Part shown: one piece after another, positions 45,235 through 55,261 of the stretch
How positions within the stretch are numbered: position 1 is the stretch's first letter
How the letters are laid out: each line of letters starts with the position of its first letter
Program-made: the position numbers and the translations under genes
Origin: Acheta domesticus
Taxonomy: Eukaryota; Arthropoda; Insecta; Orthoptera; Gryllidae
NCBI GenBank assembly: GCA_031308135.1
Contig: JAHLJT010009419.1
Coordinates: 31,958,869 to 32,022,868, forward strand
DNA length: 64,000 bases
Reading direction: 5' to 3'
The notes under the pieces: generated by a model
What the model saw: only the letters and a program-made list of their open reading frames with translations
Databases searched by the model: none
Told to the model about the DNA's origin: nothing

Positions 45235-47283
45235 ACAAAATGATAGTTTAATTGCAACACTTCGTTTGTATGTGGTTTGGTGTTGAATTTTTAAAATTAC
45301 TTTTTAGAGATTCTGTACATAAGGGGAGATACATTCAGAATACATGATTTGTTTCCATAATAATGTAAGGACATGGATTTTATATTATTATTAATATTAT
45401 GAAATAGTCATTTTAAGAAAATAAAAAGTATAAATTGTTTCAAAGTTTTTGTTACTTGAGCTTTTTATTGTCATCTTCGTTACCAAAAATAAACTATATA
45501 TTTTTAGAAATCCCTACTGCCCCCTTGTGTCCCACAACCCGTTTCCCGTATCACGCGGCCTACGACACGCGACTCGCGGCCCGGCGGCCCCTTTCGTGCG
45601 CCCTCTACTCCCCCTCCTCTGCCGCCCGCACTCCGCGCCCCGCTTACCCTAGCGCTCCATCAGCAGTACGGCGCTCGCACCCCGCCCTGCCCCGCCCCCG
45701 CGCACCGTACACCGCGCTCCCTCCCCGCGCCTAGCGCACCGCTTACCGCGCCCGCGCCACCCGCCCCAGACCGTCTCCCCCCCCCGCTCCCCACCCCAGA
45801 CCGTCCCCGCGCAACCCGCCCCGCCCCTTCCCCCTCCGCTCCCCCCGCACCTCCCCGCCCCGCGCTCCGATCCCGCGTCTAGTTGCCCGGAGTCGATGGC
45901 GCGGCCTCCCCAGGCGGTGCGCGGTAATAGGCGCTCCGTTGCGACATGCTCCCGCTTACGTCACGTGCACGAAGGCAATGGCGGAGCATGCCGCAATGAA
46001 GAGGTGATGCAAAGCGGGGAGTTGGGGAAAGGATTATTCAAGAGGGGCACGCGAGCACGCAGTACTGGGAGATCCGAGGAATGACATGCTGCTTAAGTAG
46101 TAGTAGATGTAATATAAAACTCTTGAAACACAATTTTCTTGAACAGGGAAACTAAACTATTTTTAAAATAGAGATGTTTGCAACCAAAGTCACGTGCTTT
46201 CTTTTACTTTGTATATTTTGCTTGTTCACATAGCGGCATCCGGAGTCCTGAGCTATGGTGGTATTTTTAATTTATTTTTAAACAATATGAAGTTTGTTGT
46301 ACCTCTTTCACCACGTCAGATATGTTGTCTGTGTATAAGTGCATTGTAGTTGATTATTCCTTCACTGAATATTATTGACATGATTTTCCTTTCCATAGTA
46401 CAAACATTTTGTGTATACTATCTTATTTCTGAATAAGTAACTTAAAAGTCTCAAAAAACACATTTATTTCATTTTTTATTGGTCGATATATAACTGAATA
46501 CCGAAGAAAAACGGAATAGGTTTTATCCATAATTAATGAAGGTGACCATTTATATTTTTGTTATCAATAAATTATTTATTGGAATCACCACTATTTGAGT
46601 AATTGTACGGTTTAAAGATATGCAAATCACTTTTTAAACGTACGCGCAAAACCGATATGATCATAACGCGCAAAGGAATTATGTTCCGATATTAGTATGC
46701 ATTGAGCATAATATAAAAAGTAAATTTGAGGTTAAAATCACTATGAACAAATGTCAAAACTTTAGGTACGTGCAAACGAGTAAGATAAAAAGCTAACTAG
46801 CCACAGGTTAACCCTTAGTGATGTTCACGAACTTCATCGGTCTCGGGAATTTCATCACTGATAACACTGATTGATTTGGAGACTCATACTTCAGTATCTT
46901 TTACTCTAGTGTCTGAGGAGAAGCCCATGGGGTTGGCTCTCTCCTCCATTTTCACCAATACTTCATCATCGCTCAACTAATAATTTCAGTGCTTGTGAAA
47001 CACAATGTCGGATGCACCAACTAACACTGTTAACGTTTCTGATGCACAATGTTGAGCGGAATGGATTATTTCAAAACATTCTTTAATTATTATTATCATT
47101 ATTATTTATATTTTTTCTTCTACTGATTTAGAGTAGGGTATAAATGTCTCTGACTTGATAATTAGCCCTTTGACTGCCACGTATGTTAATCTCATAATTA
47201 CACTACCAGGCCACGTCCGTTTTTTCGCTGCTCTAAATAATATAACTTGTGCACAGAATTGTACATATGACCTCACTTGCATA
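45235..47283. repeat. Right arm of the 6.8-kb inverted repeat, with two insertions
   Basis: Inverted copy of 40462-41250. Homology runs 45235-45608, then 46570-46912, then 47156-47283. The gaps are a GC island plus AT spacer (45609-46569) and a 243-bp segment (46913-47155), both absent from the left arm. Outer end: GGCCACGTCCGTTTTTTCGC and TGCACAGAATTGTACATATG (47250-47269). TTAACCCT (46818) and AGCCCTTTGACTGCC (47163) within it resemble piggyBac-type termini, but this is only a motif resemblance. Confidence 0.85.
45609..46080. other. CpG island inside the right arm
   Basis: C-rich CpG-dense sequence (CCGCCCCAGACCGTCTCCCC near 45761, repeated once near 45793) not present in the left arm. Confidence 0.65.
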
Positions 47284-48019
47284 TTATTGCATATTAAAGT
47301 TCCTCACACCATTAATATGGTGAGATATTCTTACATGACCAGTATTCTATCACATTAAAATAAAACTTCTTATTCCACTGGTCGCCTTCTTTCGGGGTCT
47401 CCAACAGTTTTCTTCAATTGAGGTCATTTTTACAACCCGGATTGTAATTTGTGGACAATCAGATTAATGCATGGAACCCGAAAGCCAAGTGCGATATAAT
47501 TTATCAAGCTGACTCTGGCAAAATTTGAATTCTTCGATATTAGTTTTCTTACAACGGTAGATTAATTTTAAAGACGTATAATCTAATTTAACGCTTGGTA
47601 TTGTGGTCAAATTCACATACGGAAGTTATCTCGATTGTCAGTGTATTACAGCCTTTTTTAATTTTTTTTTATTATGATGCCATTGCGTAAGCTTTACCTG
47701 GAACGTATTAATAATTTACTGAATATGTGAATACGAAGGTAGAATATGAATGGTAATGAGGCAGTGGTGGAATTAGAGACAGGGTGAACGGAAAAACCTC
47801 GAGAAAACCCGAAAATCCTCTTTCACAACCACAAATTCCAGGAGGATCGACCGTTTTTTAAAGCCGCTCTCGGTGGCGGAAGGTGAGCGGGTTTATCTCT
47901 ACAACACGAGTGCCTCATTATTTTCCTCGATTCAGTCAAATCAAAATTTACAGTTCCCCGATCATCAGAAATAACAGTTTTCCCTCTTTCTTATAAACAC
48001 ATTTCTATCGTTCGCAGAC
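47284..48019. other. AT-rich spacer, nothing recognised
   Basis: No feature identified. Confidence 0.5.
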
Positions 48020-48475
48020 CGGCTCATATAGCTCACGGCATCAATTGTTGTCACCCCAGTGCCTCTGACCAGCAGGCCCTAGGGTTTGAGAACCGATAAT
48101 GGTAGGATTTTCGGCACTGGTTAGATAGCTAAGTGCAGAACCTTAACTAAATGGCCACGTACTGCGAAGTTTCCCTTCTCTTCGCCGTTCTATCCTCACC
48201 CCTTACATACACACACATTTACATGCACTAAACTACCGCACGTATCGGGAGACCAGTCAGGAGCTTCGAGTTCGTCCCTGCTGGGGCGGTGCCCTTCTGG
48301 TGAGAGATGCCTGGTTGGGGACAGCCCGCAAGCCGACTTGTAGGTCGACGCTGTATCACGGCGTCCAGTGGGGAAAGATGAGCGCCATCTCCAACGATAA
48401 AAGTATGTGCTACACGTACGGTACTCATTACCTTAGCAATTGCCGCGGCCGAAAATACTAATCAACCAATCGATC
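48020..48475 (+). mobile_element. tRNA-derived SINE family 1, copy E (internal deletion)
   Basis: Starts CTCACGGCATCAATTGTTGT, B-box relic GGGTTTGAGAACC (48083-48095), GGATTTTCGGCACTGGTTAG, then skips the GAATTCTAGCG block. It continues with TTTACATGCACTAAACTACC, CGGGAGACCAGTCAGGAGCT, GGGGCGGTGCCC, GCCGACTTGTAGGTCG, and ends in ATACTAATCAACCAATCGAT. It abuts the GC island with the 13-bp array. Confidence 0.8.
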
Positions 48476-48654
48476 ACCACGCCTGTCTCTCCCCCCGAAT
48501 CCACACTCGCAACCTCCGCCTTCGTGTGGAAGTTCTTCCGCGGGAGTCGCCCCTGCCGGCCTATCCTTGCAGGGAGTTGGCGACGCCCGTACGCGCGGGG
48601 ACGCTGTTAGTCCCTGTGCGGAAGCGCCTTTGACGCGCGGCCGGGCCGGGCTGG
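48476..48654. other. GC-rich lead-in to the 13-bp array
   Basis: CpG-rich, unique-looking, no coding domain. Confidence 0.55.
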
Positions 48655-49000
48655 GCCGCCGGTCTGGGCCACCGGTCTGAGCCGCCGGTCTGGGTCGCCG
48701 GTCTGGGCCGCCGGTCTGGCCCGCCGGTCTGGCCCGCCGGTCAGGCCCGCCGGTCAGGCCCGCCGGTCTGGGCCGCCGGTCTGAGCCGCCGGTCTGGGCC
48801 GCCGGTCTGGGCCGGCGGTCTGGGCCGGCGGTCTGGGCCGCCGGTCTGGGCCGCTGGTCTGGGCCGCCGGTCTGGGCCGCCGGTCTGGGCCGCCGGTCTG
48901 GGCCGCCGGTCTGGGCCGCCGGGCCGGGCCGCCGGTCTGGGCCGCCGGGCCGGGCCGCCGGTCTGGCCCGCCGGTCTGGGCCGCCGGGCAGGGCCGCCGC
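48655..49000 (+). repeat. 13-bp minisatellite, unit GCCGCCGGTCTGG
   Basis: About 27 copies. Variants cluster locally: runs of CCCGCCGGTCTGG and CCCGCCGGTCAGG on the left, and GCCGCCGGGCCGG near the right end, a pattern expected from local unequal exchange or slippage. The minus-strand frame (129 codons, Gly/Pro/Arg) is compositional. Confidence 0.95.
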
Positions 49001-49369
49001 GCCGGGCTGCCGTGCCGCGGCGCCGTGTCGTGCCGTGGCGTCGGCGTGAGGAACGTTCTCGGAGCGACTGAGCGGCGCGGAGCGGCGGGATGATTAAGGC
49101 CCCATCTCGAATTCTGCTCGTTTTTCGCACCCCGCGACGTGTTGCGGTGGCGGCTCCGGAGGCAGGGAGAGCGGCGATGGCGGTGGACGCGGAGGCGAAG
49201 GTGATGTATTGACGAGACGGAGCAAGAGGAGGGTAGCGGCGGTGCTCGTGGTGCTGGCGGTGGGAGTGGATGTGGTGATGGCGGTCGCAGTTACGGAATC
49301 GAAAGCGGGGGCGGAAGCAGTCAAGGCAGAAGTTTTGTGTCGCTGACTGTAGTGTTGGTGTTGGGGGAG
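49001..49369. other. GC-rich spacer between two minisatellites
   Basis: CpG-rich with GGCGGTGG-like words that anticipate the next array. No domain. Confidence 0.55.
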
Positions 49370-49850
49370 TCGGAGGTGGTGTCGGAGGCGGTGTCGGAGG
49401 CGGTGTCGGAGGCGGTGTCGGAGGCGGTGTCGGAGGCGGTCTGGAGGCGATGTCGGAGGCGGTGTCGGAGGCGGTGTCGGAGGCGGTGTCGGAGGCGGTG
49501 TCGGAGGCGGTGTCGGAGGCGGTGTCGGAAGCGGTCTGGAGGCGATGTCGGAGGCGGTGTCGGAGGCGGTGTCGGAGGCGGTGTCGGAGGCGGTCTGGAG
49601 GCGATGTCGGAGGCGGTGTCGGAGGCGGTGTCGGAGGCGGTGTCGGAGGCGGTGTCGGAGGCGGTGTCGGAGGCGGTCTGGAGGCGATGTCGGAGGCGGT
49701 GTCGGAGGCGGTGTCGGAGGCGGTGTCGGAGGCGGTGTCGGAGGCGGTGTCGGAAGCGGTCTGGAGGCGATGTCGGAGGCGGTGTCGGAGGCGGTGTCGG
49801 AGGCGGTGTCGGAGGCGGTGTCGGAGGCGGGTGTCGGAGGCGGTGTCGGT
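49370..49850 (+). repeat. 12-bp minisatellite TCGGAGGCGGTG with higher-order punctuation
   Basis: About 40 copies of TCGGAGGCGGTG. A variant TCTGGAGGCGATG unit, which shortens the preceding unit by one base, occurs near 49441, 49536, 49594, 49678 and 49761, so blocks of 4-8 units repeat as larger modules and the reading frame shifts by one at each. Frames on both strands of 130-230 codons (Ser-Glu-Ala-Val; Arg-Arg-Cys; Gly-Gly-Val) are compositional. Confidence 0.95.
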
Positions 49851-50290
49851 GTGGGTGGCGGTGGACGGCCGGGGCAGTGGAAAGGACGCGGGGCGGTGGC
49901 AATGGCGGAGGCGGTGGCGGAGGCGGTGGCGACAACGGCATAGCGGCGTCAGAAGTACAGCGGGCAGAGGCGGCCGTTGTTGTTCGTTGCACTAATTACG
50001 AAGTTGCTCGCGGGGCGTTATCGAGGTGGCGGTAGCGGCGACGGCGGCGGCCGTGGTGGCGGCGGCAGCGCTCCTCTACAAATTGCTGCTCAGGGATGAA
50101 AAATTAGGATTCAGAGCGCGGCGCGGCGCCGCGCATGCCGTAACGCGGGCCGGGGGCAGACAGCAGCGGCAGCAACCAGCAGCCCGCTGGCTCTCAGAGA
50201 TAAAACCTGCATCCGGCCGGAAGGCAGCGGCGCACTCGGCAGTCGGCCATAATGGGCCTTTTGTTCGCCCCACGCCTTTGTTTTCGCGTT
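49851..50290. other. CpG island 9
   Basis: GC-rich with GGCGGAGGCGGTGGCGGAGG (49906 onward), thinning out to about 50290. No recognisable coding domain. Confidence 0.6.
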
Positions 50291-50929
50291 TTGTTGAAAT
50301 GCGTCTTGACTTATAGATTTTCCGATAGAACATATTAGGAGCTGCCAGCCACTCGGCGGTCAGCGTTTAGAATTTCCGAATGAAGGAAAGGTCAGGGAGG
50401 GAACAGAACCTTAAACTGTGAACCACTTGTTCAAGGATCATCTGTTGTTGCTTCATAGCGGGAAGTTGATAGTTGAAATTTCGCTTCCCATCGTTGCTCG
50501 TGAGCGTTTTGAACAATATTTGCGGGCTTTGGACAATACATCGAAAAACGTAAATAAATAGAACGTGTGCATTTACTTCAATAAAACACTAAAACAAACT
50601 ATTTTATGCTTAAAATGTATTGTTTCTTAAAGATAAAATTTATTCCAAAACGTTTTTGAAAACTTCATTGTAAACATCATCCACTAGAAATTTTCCTGTG
50701 CTAATTTACTAAATCAACGTCACTTCTATAGCGCGCCAAGAAAGTCTCTCCACAGTGGAACCTTGCCGATGAGAGGGCTTGCAACAGAAATTATGTTGGT
50801 AAAGCGAACTGAAGCTTGTAAGAAAAGAAAACGTATATAACTCAAGACAATCATAATAGATGCTGGAAGAGTTATCCCATTCACTTTTTTCTTAGTGATC
50901 TGGTTGCTTCCAACATAAATGCAATCTTT
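50291..50929. other. AT-rich spacer, nothing recognised
   Basis: No feature identified. Confidence 0.5.
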
Positions 50930-51611
50930 ACCTCTCTTCCGCTGGCACTACAACTTTCGGTTACCACGAAAACACGTATGCTACCATTTAGAACTATTTA
51001 ATTGCTAGTTAATTACGCAAAATTAAATTTTTCGCTCTTCCCACTTCCGAGTAATTAAGTGCAAGCTGGCGGAATATTCAGCTGGCACACCACGATCGGT
51101 TAGCACAAAAACAAATATGCCATCTATAGAACGATTTAATTGTTAATTGATTACACAAATATTTTTTTTGCTCTTCAAACTTCACGAGTTATTAATGATA
51201 AACTAGACTGTAAATGATCAGCTGGCACATCACATTGGTTCATATTAAAACAAATATGCCACCCCATTATAAAACTATTTAATTGATTGTCGTGAGCTAA
51301 CCGATTGCGATGTGCCAGCTGAATATTCAGACTGCTTACCATTAATTACTCCGAAGTTTGAAGAGAAAAAAATACATTTTGGGGTAATTAATTACCAATT
51401 AAATAGTTCTAAATGGTGAGATATTGTTTTTTGTGGGAACCGATTGTGGTGTGCCAGCTGAACATTTAAAGTCTAGTTTATCATTAATTACTCGGAACTT
51501 TGAAGAGCAATAAGTAATTTTTGCGTAATTAATTAGCAATTAAAACGTCCTACAAGATGGCATATTTGTTTTTCCTGTAACCGAAAATTGTAGTGCCAGC
51601 GCAAGAGAGGT
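50930..51611. mobile_element. Foldback element built from 140-bp subunits
   Basis: Ends ACCTCTCTTCCGCTGGCAC (50930) and its inverted near-copy finishing at 51611 form the terminal repeat. The left half holds three tandem subunits each starting CTGGCAC at 50942, 51082 and 51222 (spacing exactly 140). The right half holds the mirror image, with GTGCCAG at 51312, 51451 and 51593 (139 and 142). Each subunit repeats CGGTTA...ACAAATATGCCATC, TAGAACNATTTAATTG and CGAGTAATTAATGATAAACTAG blocks. Flanking GCAATCTTT (50921) and GCAATTTCT (51612) may be a degenerate 8-9-bp duplication. No coding capacity. Tandem subrepeats inside long inverted arms are typical of Foldback-type elements. Confidence 0.85.
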
Positions 51612-52087
51612 GCAATTTCTAATAGGAGGCCCTAGTTTGGCTCGGTGCGGTGAGACGTTCCTGGCGCACTGTATGTATACACGATGGAAATTATTTTTAG
51701 GAAGTTTTTATTTTTAAATCGGACTATTTTAACAAGTTTGGAGGGTATAAGACAAGTAACAGTTTCGACAATCTGAAAACAAATCGTACTTATATGTCCG
51801 GTGTGTGATCGTATGTCCACGCCCCCGCTGTAATTAGCTATTCCCTCTGGTTCCGCCCTTCCTTCCGTCGACTCTCGACGGGCGCGCGTCGCCTCTGAGG
51901 GCGCTGATAATCGGCGCTGAAGCGAGTGGTCTCGCGGCCCCTCGCTGTGTGTTTGCGCACGCCACGAGGCGAGGCGAAGTTTCCGTTCGCCTGCCCTCCG
52001 CCCACGGACGGCGCAAGTGCGTCTGGCGGGCGCATCACCGCACGCTCACCCGCCCTTGTTACGCTTTCACAAAGGACAGCTAATGAC
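51612..52087. other. AT spacer then CpG-rich lead-in
   Basis: 51612-51815 AT-rich; 51820-52087 CpG-rich without tandem motif. Confidence 0.55.
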
Positions 52088-52124
<37 letters not shown>

Positions 52125-52178
52125 CGGTGGCGGCGGCGGTGGCGGCGCGAAGCCGGCGACGGACGCCGAGGGACCCCT

Positions 52179-52224
<46 letters not shown>

Positions 52225-52232
52225 CGCCGCCC
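52088..52232. repeat. Inverted (CGG)n / (CCG)n trinucleotide pair
   Basis: A (GGC)n run with two interruptions (52091-52147) is followed after about 33 bp by a nearly pure (GCC)n run (52181-52232). The two runs are complementary, so a single strand can fold into a GC stem of about 50 bp. Confidence 0.95.
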
Positions 52233-53130
52233 GCATGTCTGACCGCCCGCCCTCACGCCCGCCGCGTCACAAGCTTCGTCGCCGACGCCGTCGTCAGCTA
52301 TGCTGCAAGCGCACGATTCCGATAGACGTTGGAAACGATGCATTTGCGTTACCTCATGACCTCGCAGCAAAACACAAGACCGGCAGGTCCACATTGACAG
52401 TCTGGACAATTGCGCCAATTCTATTAAGTTTTATCGATTTCACATTATTAATATGTTTCCATATCGCACATGTATGTAATTAGTGTTTTGTATTTACTAT
52501 TATTATTGTTATTATTATTGGTATTATTACTATGAAAATCATTCATTAATTATGTGTCACTACCACTTTCCTTCATTGTTTGACCACTTTTTATACAAAT
52601 TATTAACAGCCAGTTCGTCGTCACTGTTTTCCATTTCTGTTGATAATTCTAGATTATCTTTCTTAGAATTTCTTCATTGATTTTGAAGTTGCTTAGAAAA
52701 CACAGTGGTCGTTAATGAATTAACTACGATTTACCTCATGGCCACGCAGTAAAGAGTAAGGTAATCTGCAACCATCGAACATTCACTAAAAAGAGAAGTG
52801 GGTCATTCAAGTTTATCGAACTTTTCATTAATGGTCACTTTTGTTTAACGTACGGATATTCACGATACAATGACTTATTCAACGTGTCTATTTTGTTTTC
52901 GTCTAGGGTATTATCACATAACATTTTTTAGACGCAGGGCGCAACGCAACCTCCTTAACACCCTTCCAGACATTCCCCATCGGCTGAGGGAAATTAGTTT
53001 TTCGCAATTTTTGTAATAACGTAAATGGATTTTAACTCCCGCATCAGATTTGGTTGTACAATGTCTCCGCTCTCCATACAAATAATATTTTGCAACGATA
53101 CCCTTCACCTGCACAGGTCACTGTCTGGGT
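52233..53130. other. CpG-rich tail then AT-rich spacer
   Basis: CpG-rich to about 52330, a short (TAT)n tract at 52494-52532, otherwise AT-rich with nothing recognised. Confidence 0.5.
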
Positions 53131-53540
53131 TGTCATTGTCAGCTTCTGCAGCTGAATCTCGAAAGCCCATCCCGGGCGCCGCTTTTGGAATCCTTCTCTT
53201 TCATGACGCGCCTCAGTGCCGCGCTGGTTGCCGCCCTCCGTGTCTGCTGTCTCCAAGCGCCGCCGCGCGGGGCTGAATATTTCAACGTCGCTCCGTCTAG
53301 GGGCGCTGCGCCGGTAGGCGACGCCGAATGTGCGCCCGGTTCGTCCCGCACTAGCACCCGACCTCGCCCTGCGCGTTACTAGCCTCTCTACCGTTTGCAG
53401 CGTTGCCATCCGCCCTCGAAGCTCTGCCGTTCTCCCGGTTGTGCCATTGTTCCACCGCTCGCCCTCATATTACTCCGTCCCCTTCGCTCCTACCCTCGCG
53501 CCATGCCTCGCCCACTATCCGAGCCCCGCCCAGTGCCCGG
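53131..53540. other. CpG island 10
   Basis: GC-rich. A GGGGCTGAATATTTCAACG block at 53269 is echoed as GGGTTGAATATTTCACGCCC at 54079 and CATATTTCACGCCCGCC at 54198, on the other side of the minisatellite, so the flanks are themselves repetitive. Confidence 0.6.
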
Positions 53541-53973
53541 CCAGACAGTGCCCACTCAGACGGTCCCCACCCAGACGGTCCCCACCCAGACGGTCCCCAC
53601 CCAGACGGTCCCCACCCAGACGGTCCCCACCACCCAGACGGTCCCCACCACCCAGACGGTCCCCACCACCCAGACGGTCCCCACCCAGACGGTCCCCACC
53701 ACCCAGACGGTCCCCACCACCCAGACGGTCCCCACCACCCAGACGGTCCCCACCACCCAGACGGTCCCCACCACCCAGACGGTCCCCACCACCCAGACGG
53801 TCCCCACCACCCAGACGGTCCCCACCACCCAGACGGTCCCCACCACCCAGACGGTCCCCACCACCCAGACGGTCCCCACCACCCAGACGGTCCCCACCAC
53901 CCAGACGGTCCCCACCCAGACGGTCCCCACCCAGACGGTCCCCACACAGACGGTCCCCACCCAGACGGTCCCC
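53541..53973 (+). repeat. 15/18-bp alternating minisatellite, unit ACCCAGACGGTCCCC (+ACC)
   Basis: Two unit lengths are organised in blocks: about five 15-bp units, three 18-bp, one 15-bp, twelve 18-bp, then four 15-bp units. All copies are almost identical, so the array is young. Since both lengths are multiples of 3, every frame on both strands stays open (Thr-Gln-Thr-Val-Pro; Pro-Pro-Arg-Arg-Ser; Asp-Gly-Pro-His; Trp-Gly-Pro-Ser). This explains frames of 170-250 codons without any gene. Confidence 0.97.
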
Positions 53974-54522
53974 GCACCCGATCTACTACACCGACCTGGC
54001 CCGTCCGCACCCCGTACACTTTCGTCCCTCCCCGCCCTTCCCCGCTCCGCTCCCACTGCTGCGAGCACTAGCGGCACAGGGTTGAATATTTCACGCCCGC
54101 CGCCGGAGGGCGCTGGCAGGTGACACCGCCCCCCTCCTCCCCGTGCCTCCCCGGCCCTTCCCCCGCCCTCCTGCTTTATTCACCGCTGCGCCGGTGCATA
54201 TTTCACGCCCGCCCACCTCCGCCTCCGCGACCGTCTGCCCCTCCCCCTCTCTCCCCCCAAGCACAGTGCGTCGCCCTGCGATTCCAGGCGCTCATAAATT
54301 CCTATTCATTTCCACTTCATGTAAATCTGTATTTGCTTTGCTAAGCAAACCCAAGAACATTCGAATCAAGATCCTCGACAAAAGGGATCTCGCCTCGCAA
54401 AATCACTCTCATCAGTGACCCATTTGAAGTAGGATGTGAGTAAATTTTATTTCTATGTATTTTTTTGTGTCAATAATGACATTAGACGAGTCAATCGATG
54501 AATTGTATTGTTTACTAATATA
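53974..54522. other. GC-rich edge then AT spacer
   Basis: C-rich to about 54290 with the repeated AATATTTCACGCCCGCC block; AT-rich after that. Confidence 0.55.
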
Positions 54523-55069
54523 CAGAGTGTCCGAGAAGGAAACGTCGAAACTTCGAAAATAAGCTCTTAAGACAATTCTAAACATATTTTGTCCGCATGG
54601 TATTCCGAATGGTTTAGCTGCAATAAAGCACTCAAAAGTTGGTTTGAAAAATTGATTTCTAGGCAAAAATTAGCATCATAGAAGCATAGAAACACTCCAG
54701 AATCATATAAGTTGTTTATTATTACGAAAGAAACGAATATATTTGTTCAGAAAGTAAAATTAAGCGAGATATAAAAAAGCACCCAATCTACACTATTCGA
54801 CAGATTTTTTATTTCTCGCTTAATTTTTCTCTCTGAGCAAATATATTAATTTCTTTTGTAAATAATAAACAATTTACATGTTTCTAGTGTGTTTTTATGC
54901 TTCCATAATGCAATTTGTTGCCTAGAAATCATTTTTTCAAACCATCTTTTGAGTGCTTATTGCGGCTAAACCATCCAGAATATCCACATAGTTTATTAGA
55001 CAAAATATTCTTTGAACTGTCTTAAGAGCTTATTTTCAAAGTTTCGACGTTTCCTCCCCGAACACCCTA
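54523..55069. mobile_element. 550-bp palindromic foldback MITE
   Basis: Left arm 54523-54778 and right arm 54805-55069 are inverted copies. CAGAGTGTCCGAGAAGGAAA (54523) pairs with the end reading AGGGTGTTCGGGGAGGAAAC in reverse. Matching internal blocks are ACGTCGAAACTT, AAGCTCTTAAGACA, GCACTCAAAAG, ATTTCTAGGCAA and TTAAGCGAGA. Only a 26-bp spacer remains. No coding capacity. It lies next to a (TA)30 tract and the Tc1-like relic. Whether it belongs to that Tc1-like family cannot be shown, because that relic's own ends are not visible. Confidence 0.85.
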
Positions 55070-55071
55070 AG

Positions 55072-55073
55072 TA

Positions 55074-55142
<69 letters not shown>
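55072..55142. repeat. (TG)n-(TA)30 microsatellite
   Basis: A TATGTGTGTG lead followed by 30 pure TA dinucleotides, abutting the foldback element. Confidence 0.98.
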
Positions 55143-55143
<1 letters not shown>

Positions 55144-55261
55144 CTAAGAGTCATTATACTAATATAAAAAAAATAATTTTTAGTTTCTATCACAATTGCA
55201 GACATTAATTTTAATTTCGAGTGAATTTATATTAAATCTGACAAAGCAGAATTACGTTTTT

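Noticed and set aside
46913..47155. Independent transposon in the right arm
   Set aside because: The segment is an insertion relative to the left arm, but I see no terminal repeats or duplication at its borders; it may equally be a deletion from the left arm.
53330..54123. Open frames of 170-250 codons on several frames of both strands
   Set aside because: They come from 15- and 18-bp units lacking stops. Mutually exclusive peptides arise from every frame, with no start context, no domain and no splice signals.
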